A stretch of 64,000 nucleotides of DNA from Ardenticatenaceae bacterium (GCA_020634395.1 JACKBU010000001.1:1-64000); one strand, 5' to 3'. Positions 52,667-61,459 are shown, counted from the stretch's first letter. Notes: generated by a model from the letters alone, not told the origin. Translations and numbers: made by a program.

Positions 52667-53886
52667 CGTTTGTCCTCTCCTTGGGGCCGAGTACGGCCGT
52701 TCGCATCAAAAAACATCATGCCCTCATCGTCTGACGTATTTTCCAGAGATCCGTCTGCCATAACATCATCCAGGTGCGGCCTGATAAAGTATGAATGAGC
52801 CATTAAGGTTGGCGTAGGCGGCCGCCGCAGCCGTGTCAGGCTAAGGTGCAGGTCATAGTCGCCGATAAAAGCCGCCTGAAAACCAATCAATCGCCCGCCG
52901 GTGATGGCAATAAAGTCTCCGCTGCCCAACAAATTCTCGGCTCCACTGTCTTCCAAACCGGCGCCATTCCGCGCTGCCTGCCGGCTGCCAACCCGTCCAA
53001 CAACACGGACCGTCAGGTTCGCGCGCATGTTGGCGTCGAACACCTCTGCTTCCGGCCGTTCTGTGCTGAGAACCAGGTGGATTCCCGATTTATGACCGCG
53101 CTGAACCAGGTGAGTCAGCGCATCCACCACCGGCGCGCCACCGTTCTCCATGAACTTCGCTGCCTGGTCCACAAACGCCAACAGGTTGGGTACAGATACG
53201 TCATTGGCCTCCCGATACGCCATTTCGTTGGCCAAGAAATGGAGAACTTCAACGGCCGTTTCCATGTCATAGACCACCGAGGTCAACATGTGGGGCAGGA
53301 AGTTTAACGGCTCCAACTCCGTATACGCCGGCTCGCGTCCTTCTGTTTCCGGCGCCAAAATCAAGAGCTGCACATTGGACTGGCGGTTGGTCAGGGCCAG
53401 CGAAAGTGCCATGGTACGGATCAGGCTGGTCTTACCCGCACCTTCGTCGCCGGAGATCATCATGTGGGTCATGTCCTTGGGATCAAACTGCAGCAGCACG
53501 GGACGGCCGTCTTCCGATAGTCCCATGACGGCCGTTAAGGGCGGCAAATTCGGCGTCATCGCAATCATGTCCAACAGCGCGACGGGCGGCGATTCCTTAA
53601 ATGCTACATCCAACTGCCAACGCCCGCCCTCGTGGCTTAAGGCCACGTTGGGCACGCCCAAAGCCGTTTTTAAATCGCCTGCCAGATCACGCAGACGTTC
53701 CCAGCCTGTCACCAGTTGGGTCTGCAAGTCAAACCGGATAGAACTCTGGCTGGCTGCCCCACCCTCCACCTGAGCCAACATTTTGTGACGCGCAAATACC
53801 CTTTCAATCTGGCGGGACTGAATTTCATAACGATGCCGCAAGCGTTCTTGCTGCAGCATCCGTCGCCGTTCTCTACTCGTCGTCAT
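52663..53886 (-). CDS. FtsK/SpoIIIE-like ATPase without membrane segment
   Basis: A 407-residue P-loop ATPase. The N-terminal third is helical and charged. A beta-rich module follows (about 85-130), then the FtsK-type core: PVLLQFDPKDMTHMMISG, Walker A GDEGAGKTS, Walker B region NLLAFVDQAAKF, and GHKSGIHLVLSTERPEAEV with NLTVRVVGRVGS. No membrane helix and no gamma DNA-reading domain are seen, so it differs from septal FtsK. It may be a dedicated DNA or protein pump or a repair ATPase. A LexA-type box lies 83 bases upstream. Confidence 0.82.
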   Translation of the reverse strand: MTTSRERRRMLQQERLRHRYEIQSRQIERVFARHKMLAQVEGGAASQSSIRFDLQTQLVTGWERLRDLAGDLKTALGVPNVALSHEGGRWQLDVAFKESPPVALLDMIAMTPNLPPLTAVMGLSEDGRPVLLQFDPKDMTHMMISGDEGAGKTSLIRTMALSLALTNRQSNVQLLILAPETEGREPAYTELEPLNFLPHMLTSVVYDMETAVEVLHFLANEMAYREANDVSVPNLLAFVDQAAKFMENGGAPVVDALTHLVQRGHKSGIHLVLSTERPEAEVFDANMRANLTVRVVGRVGSRQAARNGAGLEDSGAENLLGSGDFIAITGGRLIGFQAAFIGDYDLHLSLTRLRRPPTPTLMAHSYFIRPHLDDVMADGSLENTSDDEGMMFFDANGRTRPQGEDKR

Positions 53887-53968
53887 ATCTGTTGACTCTT
53901 CGCAGCTTTACCTTGCAAGGGTGTGTTTCTCTTCAGATACTGCCACACTCCTGACACCACATAAAAAC

Positions 53969-53982
53969 AGAACATCCGTTCT
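53969..53982. promoter_or_regulatory. LexA-type box upstream of the FtsK-like operon
   Basis: AGAAC-ATCC-GTTCT, a perfect inverted repeat (extended to ACAGAAC/GTTCTGT) of the same AAC-N4-GTT form as the lexA operator. It sits between the lexA terminator and the FtsK-like gene. Confidence 0.65.
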
Positions 53983-53993
53983 GTATTGGAGAT

Positions 53994-54027
53994 AAAAAAG
54001 AAGGACGGCAAGAAACGGCCGTCCTTC
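53994..54027 (-). terminator. Intrinsic terminator of lexA
   Basis: GAAGGACGG and CCGTCCTTC pair around a 10-base loop, followed on the minus strand by six Ts. The right arm contains one of the ACGGCCGT palindromes. Confidence 0.92.
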
Positions 54028-54049
54028 GATAAACTGCTTCATCCAAATA

Positions 54050-54751
54050 CTAAGCCGTCTGGCGCAAAACCATCATCACTTTGCCCTGCACCCGCACGTC
54101 CTCCGGTTCCACATAAATGGGTTTCATCGTGGGGTTGGCCGGCTGCAAGCGAATGCGGTCGCCGTCATAGTAGAAATATTTAAGCGTTGTCGTATCGCCA
54201 GCCAGCCACACGGCTACCATGTCGCCGTTGTTAGCGGTTTCTTGTTTGCGCATGATCACAATGTCGCCATCATTGACCATCGCGTCGATCATCGATTCTC
54301 CATTCACACGCAGAGCAAACAGGTCATCCACTCGCCCTTTGAGCATGGCCGAGCTGACTTCGATAGCGTCATCTTCGTCATAAACGGCAAAGTCGCCGCT
54401 GCCTACTTCGATGGGTTCGCCAGCCACAATGTCGCCTAACAGCGGAACTTTGATCAATCCAGTGACGCTGTCAGCCACGGCCGTGGCCACCTGATTAACC
54501 TTCTCCGCCACAACACCCAGGAAATCAGTCGCTTTATCTGTAAAGCTAATTCCCCGAGATACCTCTGCTTCGCGGTTGAGGTAACCTCTTTCTTCCAGGC
54601 GTGTGAGGTTATAATTGACGACCGAGGTCGAGCTAATACCCACAGCGCCACCTATTTCGCGAATGGTTGGTGGCCGGTCATGCTCTTCCCGATATTCGTA
54701 AATAAACCTGAGAATGTTTTGCTGCCGCTTCGACAGGGGCTTCTTGCTCAT
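54050..54751 (-). CDS. lexA: LexA repressor (SOS response)
   Basis: Represses SOS genes and self-cleaves when RecA filaments form. The winged helix-turn-helix spans residues 1-65 (RPPTIREIGGAVGISSTSVVNYNL). The cleavage site is A110-G111 in DIVAGEPIE, the nucleophile is S153 in NGESMIDA, and the base is K191 in TTLKYFYY. The chain has 233 residues, with a somewhat long linker between domains. MSKKPLSKRQ at 54751 follows AAGGAGTCATTGAC; the open frame to 54799 is an artefact. The gene is preceded by a consensus promoter overlapped by a LexA box and so is autoregulated. Confidence 0.97.
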   Translation of the reverse strand: MSKKPLSKRQQNILRFIYEYREEHDRPPTIREIGGAVGISSTSVVNYNLTRLEERGYLNREAEVSRGISFTDKATDFLGVVAEKVNQVATAVADSVTGLIKVPLLGDIVAGEPIEVGSGDFAVYDEDDAIEVSSAMLKGRVDDLFALRVNGESMIDAMVNDGDIVIMRKQETANNGDMVAVWLAGDTTTLKYFYYDGDRIRLQPANPTMKPIYVEPEDVRVQGKVMMVLRQTA

Positions 54752-54828
54752 GTCAATGACTCCTTGACAGACGGCCGTTCCCCATTCAAAATAATCCAAC
54801 GAGGCCGACAGTCGCTCATTTGTTCTGT

Positions 54829-54857
54829 ATTATAAGCGAACAGGTGTTCGATGTCAA
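54829..54857 (-). promoter_or_regulatory. lexA promoter with LexA box in the spacer
   Basis: Consensus TTGACA (54852-54857), a 17-base spacer and TATAAT (54829-54834) on the minus strand. The box CGAAC-AGGT-GTTCG (54837-54850) occupies the spacer, matching the Gram-positive-type SOS box CGAAC-N4-GTTCG. Binding there would block RNA polymerase directly. Confidence 0.92.
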
Positions 54858-55007
54858 GGATATTTTACGTAAACTATTATGATTTTTGTACAAGTTTTAG
54901 ACCGGGGATTGTTATGTGTTGGCTTCTATTCTTGCCCCTAGGCAAACAACTTGAAAGGATCATCCTCAGTTACCAAGCTAGATCTTAACATAAAAGGCAA
55001 ACAACCC

Positions 55008-56615
55008 ATGAACTTTGAAACCTTTTCTTTCGCCAGTCGTCGCTCCAACGTCATTGCCGCCAATGGGTTGGTAGCAACTAGCCAGCCGCTTGCCGCCCAG
55101 GCCGGCCTTGATGTTCTGAAAGCCGGCGGCAACGCCCTGGACGCTGCCATCGCCACAGTCGCCACGCTGTGCGTGGTTGAACCTTGTTCTACCGGCATTG
55201 GCGGCGACGCCTTTGCCCTCATCTGGTTGGCCGATGAGCAGAAGCTCTACGGGCTAAACGCCAGCGGCCCTGCTCCCCTTGGCCTGACGGCCGATTTCAT
55301 CCGCGCCCAGGGACACGACCAGATGCCCACAACGGGCGCGCTCACCGTCACCGTGCCGGGCAGTCTGCGTGGCTGGCAGGCCGCTCTGGACAGGTTTGGC
55401 ACGATGGGACTGGATACGTTGTTACAGCGCCCCATCCACTACGCCGAACAGGGTTACCCGGTCAGTCAACGCATTGCTCGCGCCTGGCATGCTTCCACAG
55501 AAAAATTGAGCGCTCATCCTGATTCGCGGCGTGTGTGGCTGCCAAACGGCCGTGCCCCCCTCTGCGCCGCCCGCTTTCAAAACCCTGAGTTTGCCCAAAC
55601 GCTGCGAACCATAGCGGCACAAGGCCCGGATGCCTTTTACCTGGGCGACATCAGCCGCCAGATTGCCGACTGCGTGCGCGCGGCCGGCGGCGTGCTGACA
55701 CAAGATGACCTGGCTGCTTACCAGCCAGAATGGGTGGCACCCATCCAGACCCACTACGGCGACGGCTTCGCCTTCCACGAAATCCCGCCCAACGGCCAGG
55801 GTCTCACGGCGCTGCTGGCTCTCAACATCGTCAAAGGCTTCAATTTGCCCGCGCTCGGTTATGGCACTGCCGATTATTACCATGCTTTGATGGAGGCCAT
55901 CAAGCTGGCCTTTGCCGACGCCCAGGCTTACATCGCCGACCCGCGCCAGGCAGAAGTTCCTATCTCTGGCCTGCTGTCCGATGCCTACGCAAAAAACCGG
56001 CGCGGTCTCATCAACAGGGAACACGCCCGGCCTCCGCTGGCCGGCAATCCGCCGCGCCACGGCGACACGGTTTACCTGACCGTGGCGGACGGGGAGGGCA
56101 ACATGGTGAGCTGGATTCAGAGCCTATACATGGGCTTTGGCAGCGGCCTGACGGCTGGCACGACAGGGGTGCAGCTTCAGAACCGCGGTGCGAATTTTAG
56201 CCTGGAACCGGGCCACCCAAATGAAGCTGCGCCGGGAAAACGGCCGTATCACACCATCATCCCTGGTTTTATCACCAAAGACGGACAGGCCTGGAGCAGT
56301 TTTGGGGTGATGGGCGGCTTTATGCAGCCGCAGGGCCACCTGCAAGTAGGTCTGAACTTGGTGGAATTTGGCATGGACCCGCAGACAGCGCTGGATGCGC
56401 CGCGCTTTAACTGGCTGCAAGGTCTGGAGTTTGGGTTGGAAACGGCCGTGCCCTCCTCCGTTCGCGCCGACCTGATGCAGCGCGGCCACCAGCTTCTGCC
56501 GCCGGAAACGCCGCTGCATTATGGCGGCGGCCAGGTCATCGTGCGCGATCCGGACAGCGGCATCCTCATTGGCGGCAGCGAACCACGGAATGACGGAACG
56601 GCCGTAGGCTGGTAG
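55008..56615 (+). CDS. ggt: Gamma-glutamyltransferase (glutathione hydrolase family)
   Basis: N-terminal nucleophile enzyme that cleaves gamma-glutamyl bonds. The 535-residue chain has GLVATSQPLAAQAGLDVLKA, CSTGIGGDAF and FHEIPPNGQGLTALLALNI. The nucleophile is T354 in HGDTVYLTVADGEGNMVS, where autocleavage would give large and small subunits. The usual TTH is TVY here, so the second Thr and the His are replaced. The oxyanion Gly-Gly is GVMGGFMQPQGH. No signal peptide is seen, unlike secreted GGTs. A TTG at 54951 extends the frame; the ATG at 55008 is preferred. It may act on other gamma-glutamyl or acyl amides. Confidence 0.93.
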   Translation: MNFETFSFASRRSNVIAANGLVATSQPLAAQAGLDVLKAGGNALDAAIATVATLCVVEPCSTGIGGDAFALIWLADEQKLYGLNASGPAPLGLTADFIRAQGHDQMPTTGALTVTVPGSLRGWQAALDRFGTMGLDTLLQRPIHYAEQGYPVSQRIARAWHASTEKLSAHPDSRRVWLPNGRAPLCAARFQNPEFAQTLRTIAAQGPDAFYLGDISRQIADCVRAAGGVLTQDDLAAYQPEWVAPIQTHYGDGFAFHEIPPNGQGLTALLALNIVKGFNLPALGYGTADYYHALMEAIKLAFADAQAYIADPRQAEVPISGLLSDAYAKNRRGLINREHARPPLAGNPPRHGDTVYLTVADGEGNMVSWIQSLYMGFGSGLTAGTTGVQLQNRGANFSLEPGHPNEAAPGKRPYHTIIPGFITKDGQAWSSFGVMGGFMQPQGHLQVGLNLVEFGMDPQTALDAPRFNWLQGLEFGLETAVPSSVRADLMQRGHQLLPPETPLHYGGGQVIVRDPDSGILIGGSEPRNDGTAVGW

Positions 56616-56720
56616 CAAGCAGCGGGTGGCCGGCGGCCGGCCTGAAGATGCTTACACTACGTTTATGCACGCTTAAGCGCTGCGTAAGAAATGGCCGCTA
56701 TACTCGCTCTAATCAAGCAG

Positions 56721-56754
56721 GCAGCGAGCACCTACTAAGATCCGTGCTCGCTGC
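56721..56754. other. Strong hairpin upstream of the molybdoenzyme gene
   Basis: GCAGCGAGCAC and GTGCTCGCTGC form a perfect 11-bp stem around a loop of about 12 bases, 40 bases before the ATG at 56795. No T-run follows. It could be a terminator for the gamma-glutamyltransferase transcript or part of an untranslated leader. Confidence 0.6.
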
Positions 56755-56794
56755 TGGCGGCCCGCCATTAAATCCAATCCTTTAGGAGATAACC

Positions 56795-57454
56795 ATGAAA
56801 AATCCATTTGCCAGACGCGAAGCTGAAGCAAGTGTGCGCAGTATGAACCGCCTGCCCCCCGGCCAATCCCTCACCCAAAAGTTTCCGGTACTTCACTATG
56901 GCCCGGTCCCCAAGGTGAATTTGCAAACCTGGACGTTCCGAGTTTTTGGTCTGGTGGAAGAGGAAAAAGTGTGGAGTTGGGACGAGTTCAACCAACTGCC
57001 ACGCACAAAAGTGACGATGGACATCCACTGTGTCACTCGCTGGTCAAAATTTGATACGGTTTGGGAAGGAATCTCGGTCAAGACGCTGGTGGACGAGGGC
57101 ATTATTAAACTGAAGCCGGAAGCTAACTTTGTCGTGCAGCACTGCGAATATGGCTACACGACCAACACTCCGCTGGATCTTGTCTTGCAAGATAATTTTT
57201 TGCTGGCGACCCACTTTAATGGGCAGCCGCTGACACCTGACCATGGTTATCCGCTGCGCGGGGTGATTGGCAGCTTTGCCGACCGCAGTGAACCGAAAAC
57301 CGCCTACTTTTGGAAGGGCGGCAAATGGCTGCGCGGGCTGGAGTTCCGCGCTACCGACAAACCCGGCTTCTGGGAAAACGCCGGCTACCACAACGAGGCT
57401 GATCCCTGGACCGAGCAGCGGTTCAGCGGCGGCAGTTGGCTCTCCGGGCGATAG
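56795..57454 (+). CDS. Sulfite-oxidase-family molybdopterin oxidoreductase (cytoplasmic, YuiH-like)
   Basis: A 219-residue protein of the SuoX/YedY molybdenum-binding fold. The expected molybdenum ligand is C79 in MDIHCVTRWSKFDTVWEG. VVQHCEYGYTTN, FNGQPLTPDHGYPLRGVIG and KWLRGLEF are the other conserved blocks. There is no Tat or other signal peptide and no haem or dimerisation domain, as in the short cytoplasmic YuiH group. A TAGGAGATAACC leads into the ATG. The substrate is unknown. It depends on molybdopterin, whose first enzyme MoaA is encoded at 11.6 kb. Confidence 0.9.
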   Translation: MKNPFARREAEASVRSMNRLPPGQSLTQKFPVLHYGPVPKVNLQTWTFRVFGLVEEEKVWSWDEFNQLPRTKVTMDIHCVTRWSKFDTVWEGISVKTLVDEGIIKLKPEANFVVQHCEYGYTTNTPLDLVLQDNFLLATHFNGQPLTPDHGYPLRGVIGSFADRSEPKTAYFWKGGKWLRGLEFRATDKPGFWENAGYHNEADPWTEQRFSGGSWLSGR

Positions 57455-57459
57455 ATCAG

Positions 57460-58068
57460 TTAACTGTTTTCTGAGGCGCGGCCAAGGTGGACGCGGAGGA
57501 ACTTCTTGGCCGTGTGCAGGGGAATTGCCAGCCCGACCTGCGGCCCGGCGATCATGGTGTTGATGCCTACGAGACGGCCGTTTCCATCCACCATTGGCCC
57601 GCCAGAATGACCCGGTCGCAGCTGTAAGCCCACCTGAATCAGATCACCCGGATAACGCGGCAGCTCCAGCGGCACGCCCACGTCGATGACGGTGCCGGCC
57701 GAGGCCGCGCCTACCACGCCCCACGGATGACCAATCGCAATGACCCAATCGCCGGCGCGCAGCCGGCGCGAACTGCCCAGTTCCATCGTTGGCAGGTTGT
57801 GGGCCGCGATGGATAGAGCAGCCAGATCCAGGGATTCGTCGTAGGCAAGCAGGCGGGAGGGGAAAGAACGGCCGTCTGCCAGCAGCACCTGCGGCGCATG
57901 GCGCTGCACGACGTGGGCGTTGGTCAGAATCAGGCCGTCCGCGTGCCAGATCGTACCCGCGCCGCTGCCCAGATGGCCGTTGGTCAGCTGGACCAGGCTG
58001 CAGCGCACCCGCTCGATGACGGCCGTCATCTGTTGGTTGATAGCGTTCGATACCATCGGTCTAGACAA
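57460..58068 (-). CDS. Trypsin-like serine protease, HtrA-type without PDZ
   Basis: A 202-residue chymotrypsin-fold protease. The catalytic triad can be placed: H52 (ILTNAHVV), D81 (ESLDLAALSI) and S155 (RPGHSGGPMVDG). GDWVIAIGHPWG is the usual HtrA strand. No signal peptide and no PDZ domain are present, so it is likely a small cytoplasmic member. The next gene on the strand is a related protease with a PDZ domain, 41 bases upstream. The shared layout suggests duplication. Confidence 0.9.
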   Translation of the reverse strand: MSRPMVSNAINQQMTAVIERVRCSLVQLTNGHLGSGAGTIWHADGLILTNAHVVQRHAPQVLLADGRSFPSRLLAYDESLDLAALSIAAHNLPTMELGSSRRLRAGDWVIAIGHPWGVVGAASAGTVIDVGVPLELPRYPGDLIQVGLQLRPGHSGGPMVDGNGRLVGINTMIAGPQVGLAIPLHTAKKFLRVHLGRASENS

Positions 58069-58109
58069 AGAAGCGAGCAGCGTGTGTTACTCGCTGCCCG
58101 CGGATCTCT

Positions 58110-59006
58110 TTACTCTCGTTCGCCAATCGTTACCTGCACCTGCTGCACCTGCCCGCCGCGTACGATGCTCACAGGAACGGCCGTGCCCACACGCTCGCCG
58201 GTCAGCAAAGCCAGCAGGTCGTCGTGGTCGCGTACTTTTTCGTTGTCCAGGGTCACGATCGTATCGCCCAGGGTCAGGCCGGCAGCGGAAGCCGGACTGC
58301 CGCTTTCGGCGGAGACAATGAGCAGGCCGCTTTTCTGGCCAAGCTGCTCACGCAGCTCGTCGGGCAGCTTTACGCGCTGCGTGCTGACGCCCAGGTAGCC
58401 GCGTTTCATACGGCCGTGGGCCACCAGCGCGTCGGTCACGCGGGCCAGGGTGGCCGTAGGGATGGCCAGACTCACGCCGCCCATCAATGCCGAGGTGTTC
58501 ATGCCAGCCAGACGGCCGTAGGCATCCACCAGCGGTCCGCCGGAAAAGCCAGGATACATCACCACGTCGGTTTGTAGATAACGGTCCACCTGGCCGCCCA
58601 TGCGCGTGCGCCAACTATCGCCCAGGGCGCTGACGATGCCCAGCGTGGCCTGCACGGTTTTGCCCGGTCGCCCCAGCGCTAGCACCAGGTTGCCCACGCC
58701 TAATTCCTGCTTGTTGCTTTCGGTGAAAGGGGTCAGATCGGCGGCATCGGCGCGCAGAACGGCCGTGTCTGTGGCCGGATCGCGCCCGACCAAGGTGGCC
58801 GTCGTGGAACGGCCGTCGGGCAGGCCAATCTGGATGTTTTCATCGCGGGAAACGACGTGATGGGCCGTCACAATCAGCCCCTCGGTCGACCAGACAATGC
58901 CGGTAGCCGGAATGCGCCGCCGCCCTTCAACGCGCACGACGCCAGCTCCAGCATTGGCGACGGTGTTGGCCAGGGTATCGGATAATTCAGTTAAGACGTT
59001 GCTCAT
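58110..59006 (-). CDS. HtrA/DegP-like serine protease with one PDZ domain
   Basis: A 298-residue protease. The triad is H50 (VTAHHVV), D80 (DPATDTAVLRA) and S155 (YPGFSGGPLVDA). A single PDZ domain covers about residues 200-290 (GYLGVSTQRVKLP, GLTLGDTIVTLDNEKVRDHDDLL). There is no signal peptide, unlike DegP, so it probably works inside the cell. It is the first of two protease genes in tandem, with a hairpin (GCGAGCAGCG type) in the 41-base spacer. Confidence 0.92.
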   Translation of the reverse strand: MSNVLTELSDTLANTVANAGAGVVRVEGRRRIPATGIVWSTEGLIVTAHHVVSRDENIQIGLPDGRSTTATLVGRDPATDTAVLRADAADLTPFTESNKQELGVGNLVLALGRPGKTVQATLGIVSALGDSWRTRMGGQVDRYLQTDVVMYPGFSGGPLVDAYGRLAGMNTSALMGGVSLAIPTATLARVTDALVAHGRMKRGYLGVSTQRVKLPDELREQLGQKSGLLIVSAESGSPASAAGLTLGDTIVTLDNEKVRDHDDLLALLTGERVGTAVPVSIVRGGQVQQVQVTIGERE

Positions 59007-59168
59007 GAGGGTCTCCTTCTTGTCACGAACGGTTAATTGCTTACGTACGTTTAGGATAACAAACGCGGCGACCCGCTACATCCGCCGTTTGGCGAGGAGT
59101 AACCTGGAAGAATGGGTAGGTGGGGAGGAAAGATCTGACAGGTTTCAAAAAACTGGTCAGGTCTGCGT

Positions 59169-59789
59169 TTACAGAACGATGAGGCCCTGGCGGGTAGCCA
59201 GGACAACGGCTTCGGTGCGGGATTGGGCGCCGAGTTTGCTGAGGAGGGCATTGACGTGGAACTTGATGGTGTGTTCGCTGACGCCGAGGTGCTGGGCGAT
59301 GGCTTTGTTGGTTAGCCCTTTGGCGAGGTACTGCAGCACTTCCAGTTCGCGGGGGGTGAGGTCTTCGTTGGGTAGGGTGATTGGGGAAACGGCCGTTACC
59401 ACACCGTCACTCAACTCCGGGTCCAGCACAATCAGGCCGTGCACGGCCGCCTGAATGGCTGCCCACAGGCGCTCCGGGTCTAGCTCCCGCCGCAGCAGCG
59501 CCCGCACGCCACAAGACCAGATAACGGCCGTCTGCCCTTCGTCCGCTGCCAGGGCCACCACCGGCGCGCCACCTTCATCCCACACCGGCAAAGTCTCCAC
59601 AGCCGTCCAGCCCACATCCCACACCACCACGTCCGGCGGCGTCTGCGGTTCGCTCCAGCCATCGCTAAAAAAAGTGGTGTCCGCCTGGTTGATGACGGCC
59701 GTATCACCGGCATGGGTGCTCAGCAGCATCGCCAGGCCCATGCGGGCCAGCGGATCGTCGGCCACGAGAAGAATGTGCAGGGGTTCCAT
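59169..59789 (-). CDS. LuxR/NarL-family regulator with degenerate receiver
   Basis: DNA-binding regulator of 206 residues. The C-terminal LuxR helix-turn-helix is clear: LTPRELEVLQYLAKGLTNKA and then HTIKFHVNALLSKLGAQSR. The N-terminal half resembles a receiver (LLVADDPLARMGLAMLL; VVVWDVGWTAVE). The conserved Lys is replaced by Arg-rich sequence (ALLRRELDPE), and the segment after the Asp is not the usual MPxMDG. Phosphorylation is therefore doubtful. MEPLHILLV at 59789 is chosen over an upstream in-frame Met. It follows the protease pair on the same strand. Confidence 0.88.
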   Translation of the reverse strand: MEPLHILLVADDPLARMGLAMLLSTHAGDTAVINQADTTFFSDGWSEPQTPPDVVVWDVGWTAVETLPVWDEGGAPVVALAADEGQTAVIWSCGVRALLRRELDPERLWAAIQAAVHGLIVLDPELSDGVVTAVSPITLPNEDLTPRELEVLQYLAKGLTNKAIAQHLGVSEHTIKFHVNALLSKLGAQSRTEAVVLATRQGLIVL

Positions 59790-59851
59790 GAAAACGCAGC
59801 ATACCACAAGTTTCTATGAGAAACGTAAGCGTCTCAACATCAGGCAGGGGG

Positions 59852-61354
59852 CTACTGCAGCGTCATCGTCAGTTGATAGGTATTCTGTTCCAGGAGAAAT
59901 TCTTCCACTTCCAGCGAGTACCAGCCATCCTCTTCCAGGGGGAAATCACCGATCTGCGTGGACTGATAAGTCAGCAGTTGGTCCTGGGGATCTATCAGCA
60001 AGAGCAGCAAGTCACTGCCCGAAGAGGAAGAAGTCTGTACGCTGAAATTTTGTCCGGCCGTGGCTTTGAAGAACCACACCTGAGTCGTGACATCGTTGAT
60101 CGTGGCCGACTGCGTGACGCCGGACTGCAGCGTGCCCATTGGCCGGTAATCGCCCGCCTCATCCCACAGAGCGATGTAATAAGGCGTGGCCCGGCCCCCG
60201 ACGCTGTATACCTGAATGACGTATTCGCCTTCGGTTGTTACATCCAGGAAAGCTGATTCCACCTGGCCGGCCGGCGCCTGGTTTTTCTCGGCCAGCACGG
60301 AGCCAATGGGCGTGAATAGACGAATCCCCAGGTTGACGTCGGGTTCGGCGATAACGCTGACGGTAATAGGCTGGCCGACTTCCAGGAAAATTGTCCAGTT
60401 GTGGCTTTCGTTGGCTGCCAGTTTATCGGGGAAAGCGTCATAGTAGCCTATTTCGCCGCGCTCGGTGACTGTGGGCGGAGGGGTTACGGTGGCCGTGCTG
60501 TTAGGCGGCGTGGTGGCGGTGGGCGTGGACGTGGTGCCGGGCCGCGGCGTGAGTGAAGGCGTCAGGGTGGCTCCCGGTGTTCCCGTAACGCCGGAGGGGG
60601 TAACGGTCGAAATGTTACTGCCGGGTGTGATGGTGCCGGTGGGGGTGAGGGTGAGTGTGCCGGTAACGGCCGTTCCCAGGTTCGGGTTGGCCGTGGGCAG
60701 GTTAAGCGTGGGTTTGGGCTCAATGGTCACCGGAGAAGTAGAGGTGGGGAACACAGAAACGGCCGTAGGCTGCGGGCTGCCTGCCTCCGGCACTCCCGTA
60801 TCCGTCGGCACAACCAGGGGCGTTTCTTCCCCGATAACCTCGCCGCCCGGCACCGGCGGCGTCAGCGTCACCCGGGCAATCTGGCTGGGACTGATCAGCC
60901 GGGTCACGTCCAGGTACCAGAAATCCCTGGGCACCGCCTGCTTGCCACAGCCAATTGGTCCCTGCCAATGTTCCACCCGGCCGGCGACTGTCATGGTCAG
61001 GCCGGGGGGGAATAGTTCGTGCAGCGGCTCATCAAACCCGCCTGCCTGGATCAACGCCTCGCCATCCTGCAAAGTCCAGGTCGTGGGGCCGGGATGCGGG
61101 TCCAGACCGCAGACCAGGCGCGGCAGGCGGCCAAACTGCCCCGTCACCTGCACCGTCGTGCCTTCAAAGAATTCCGGATTCTCCAGCACGTCAGCCAGGC
61201 TGATCTGGATGCCCTGCGCTCCCACGGGCAGAACCGGAAAAGTGCCTGCCGCCGGCACAGTTGGGAACGGCGTCGGCGTGGGTTTCTCGGTGCTCTGGCA
61301 CCCCATCAACAAGAGAAGAGCAATAAGTACGAGAAAAAGCGAATGTTTTTTCAT
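59852..61354 (-). CDS. Lipoprotein with OB-like domain, PT-rich linker and PPC domain
   Basis: Exported lipoprotein of 500 residues with lipobox LLLLMGCQ. After a short Pro/Thr stretch, a domain of about 125 residues begins at IQISLADVLENPEFFEGTTV. Its strand pattern and two Cys (VCGLD, IGCGK) look OB-fold-like. Residues about 190-295 are a low-complexity Thr/Pro/Gly linker. The last 190 residues contain a PPC-type beta-sandwich (ESHNWTIFLEVGQPITVSV; GEYVIQVYSVGG) and a second similar sandwich (TQVWFFKATAGQNFSVQT; EEDGWYSLEVEEFLL). Function is unknown. The PPC domain links it in style to the 858-residue protein at 41.4 kb. Confidence 0.75.
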   Translation of the reverse strand: MKKHSLFLVLIALLLLMGCQSTEKPTPTPFPTVPAAGTFPVLPVGAQGIQISLADVLENPEFFEGTTVQVTGQFGRLPRLVCGLDPHPGPTTWTLQDGEALIQAGGFDEPLHELFPPGLTMTVAGRVEHWQGPIGCGKQAVPRDFWYLDVTRLISPSQIARVTLTPPVPGGEVIGEETPLVVPTDTGVPEAGSPQPTAVSVFPTSTSPVTIEPKPTLNLPTANPNLGTAVTGTLTLTPTGTITPGSNISTVTPSGVTGTPGATLTPSLTPRPGTTSTPTATTPPNSTATVTPPPTVTERGEIGYYDAFPDKLAANESHNWTIFLEVGQPITVSVIAEPDVNLGIRLFTPIGSVLAEKNQAPAGQVESAFLDVTTEGEYVIQVYSVGGRATPYYIALWDEAGDYRPMGTLQSGVTQSATINDVTTQVWFFKATAGQNFSVQTSSSSGSDLLLLLIDPQDQLLTYQSTQIGDFPLEEDGWYSLEVEEFLLEQNTYQLTMTLQ

Positions 61355-61459
61355 AAGATGCCGATTTCATCCTTTGTCCAAACGGGTTATGATTGCCTTT
61401 TGGGTCGGATGTGTTCTGACCCAATGATACCAGAAGCACAGGCGAGAAAGGAATAGACG

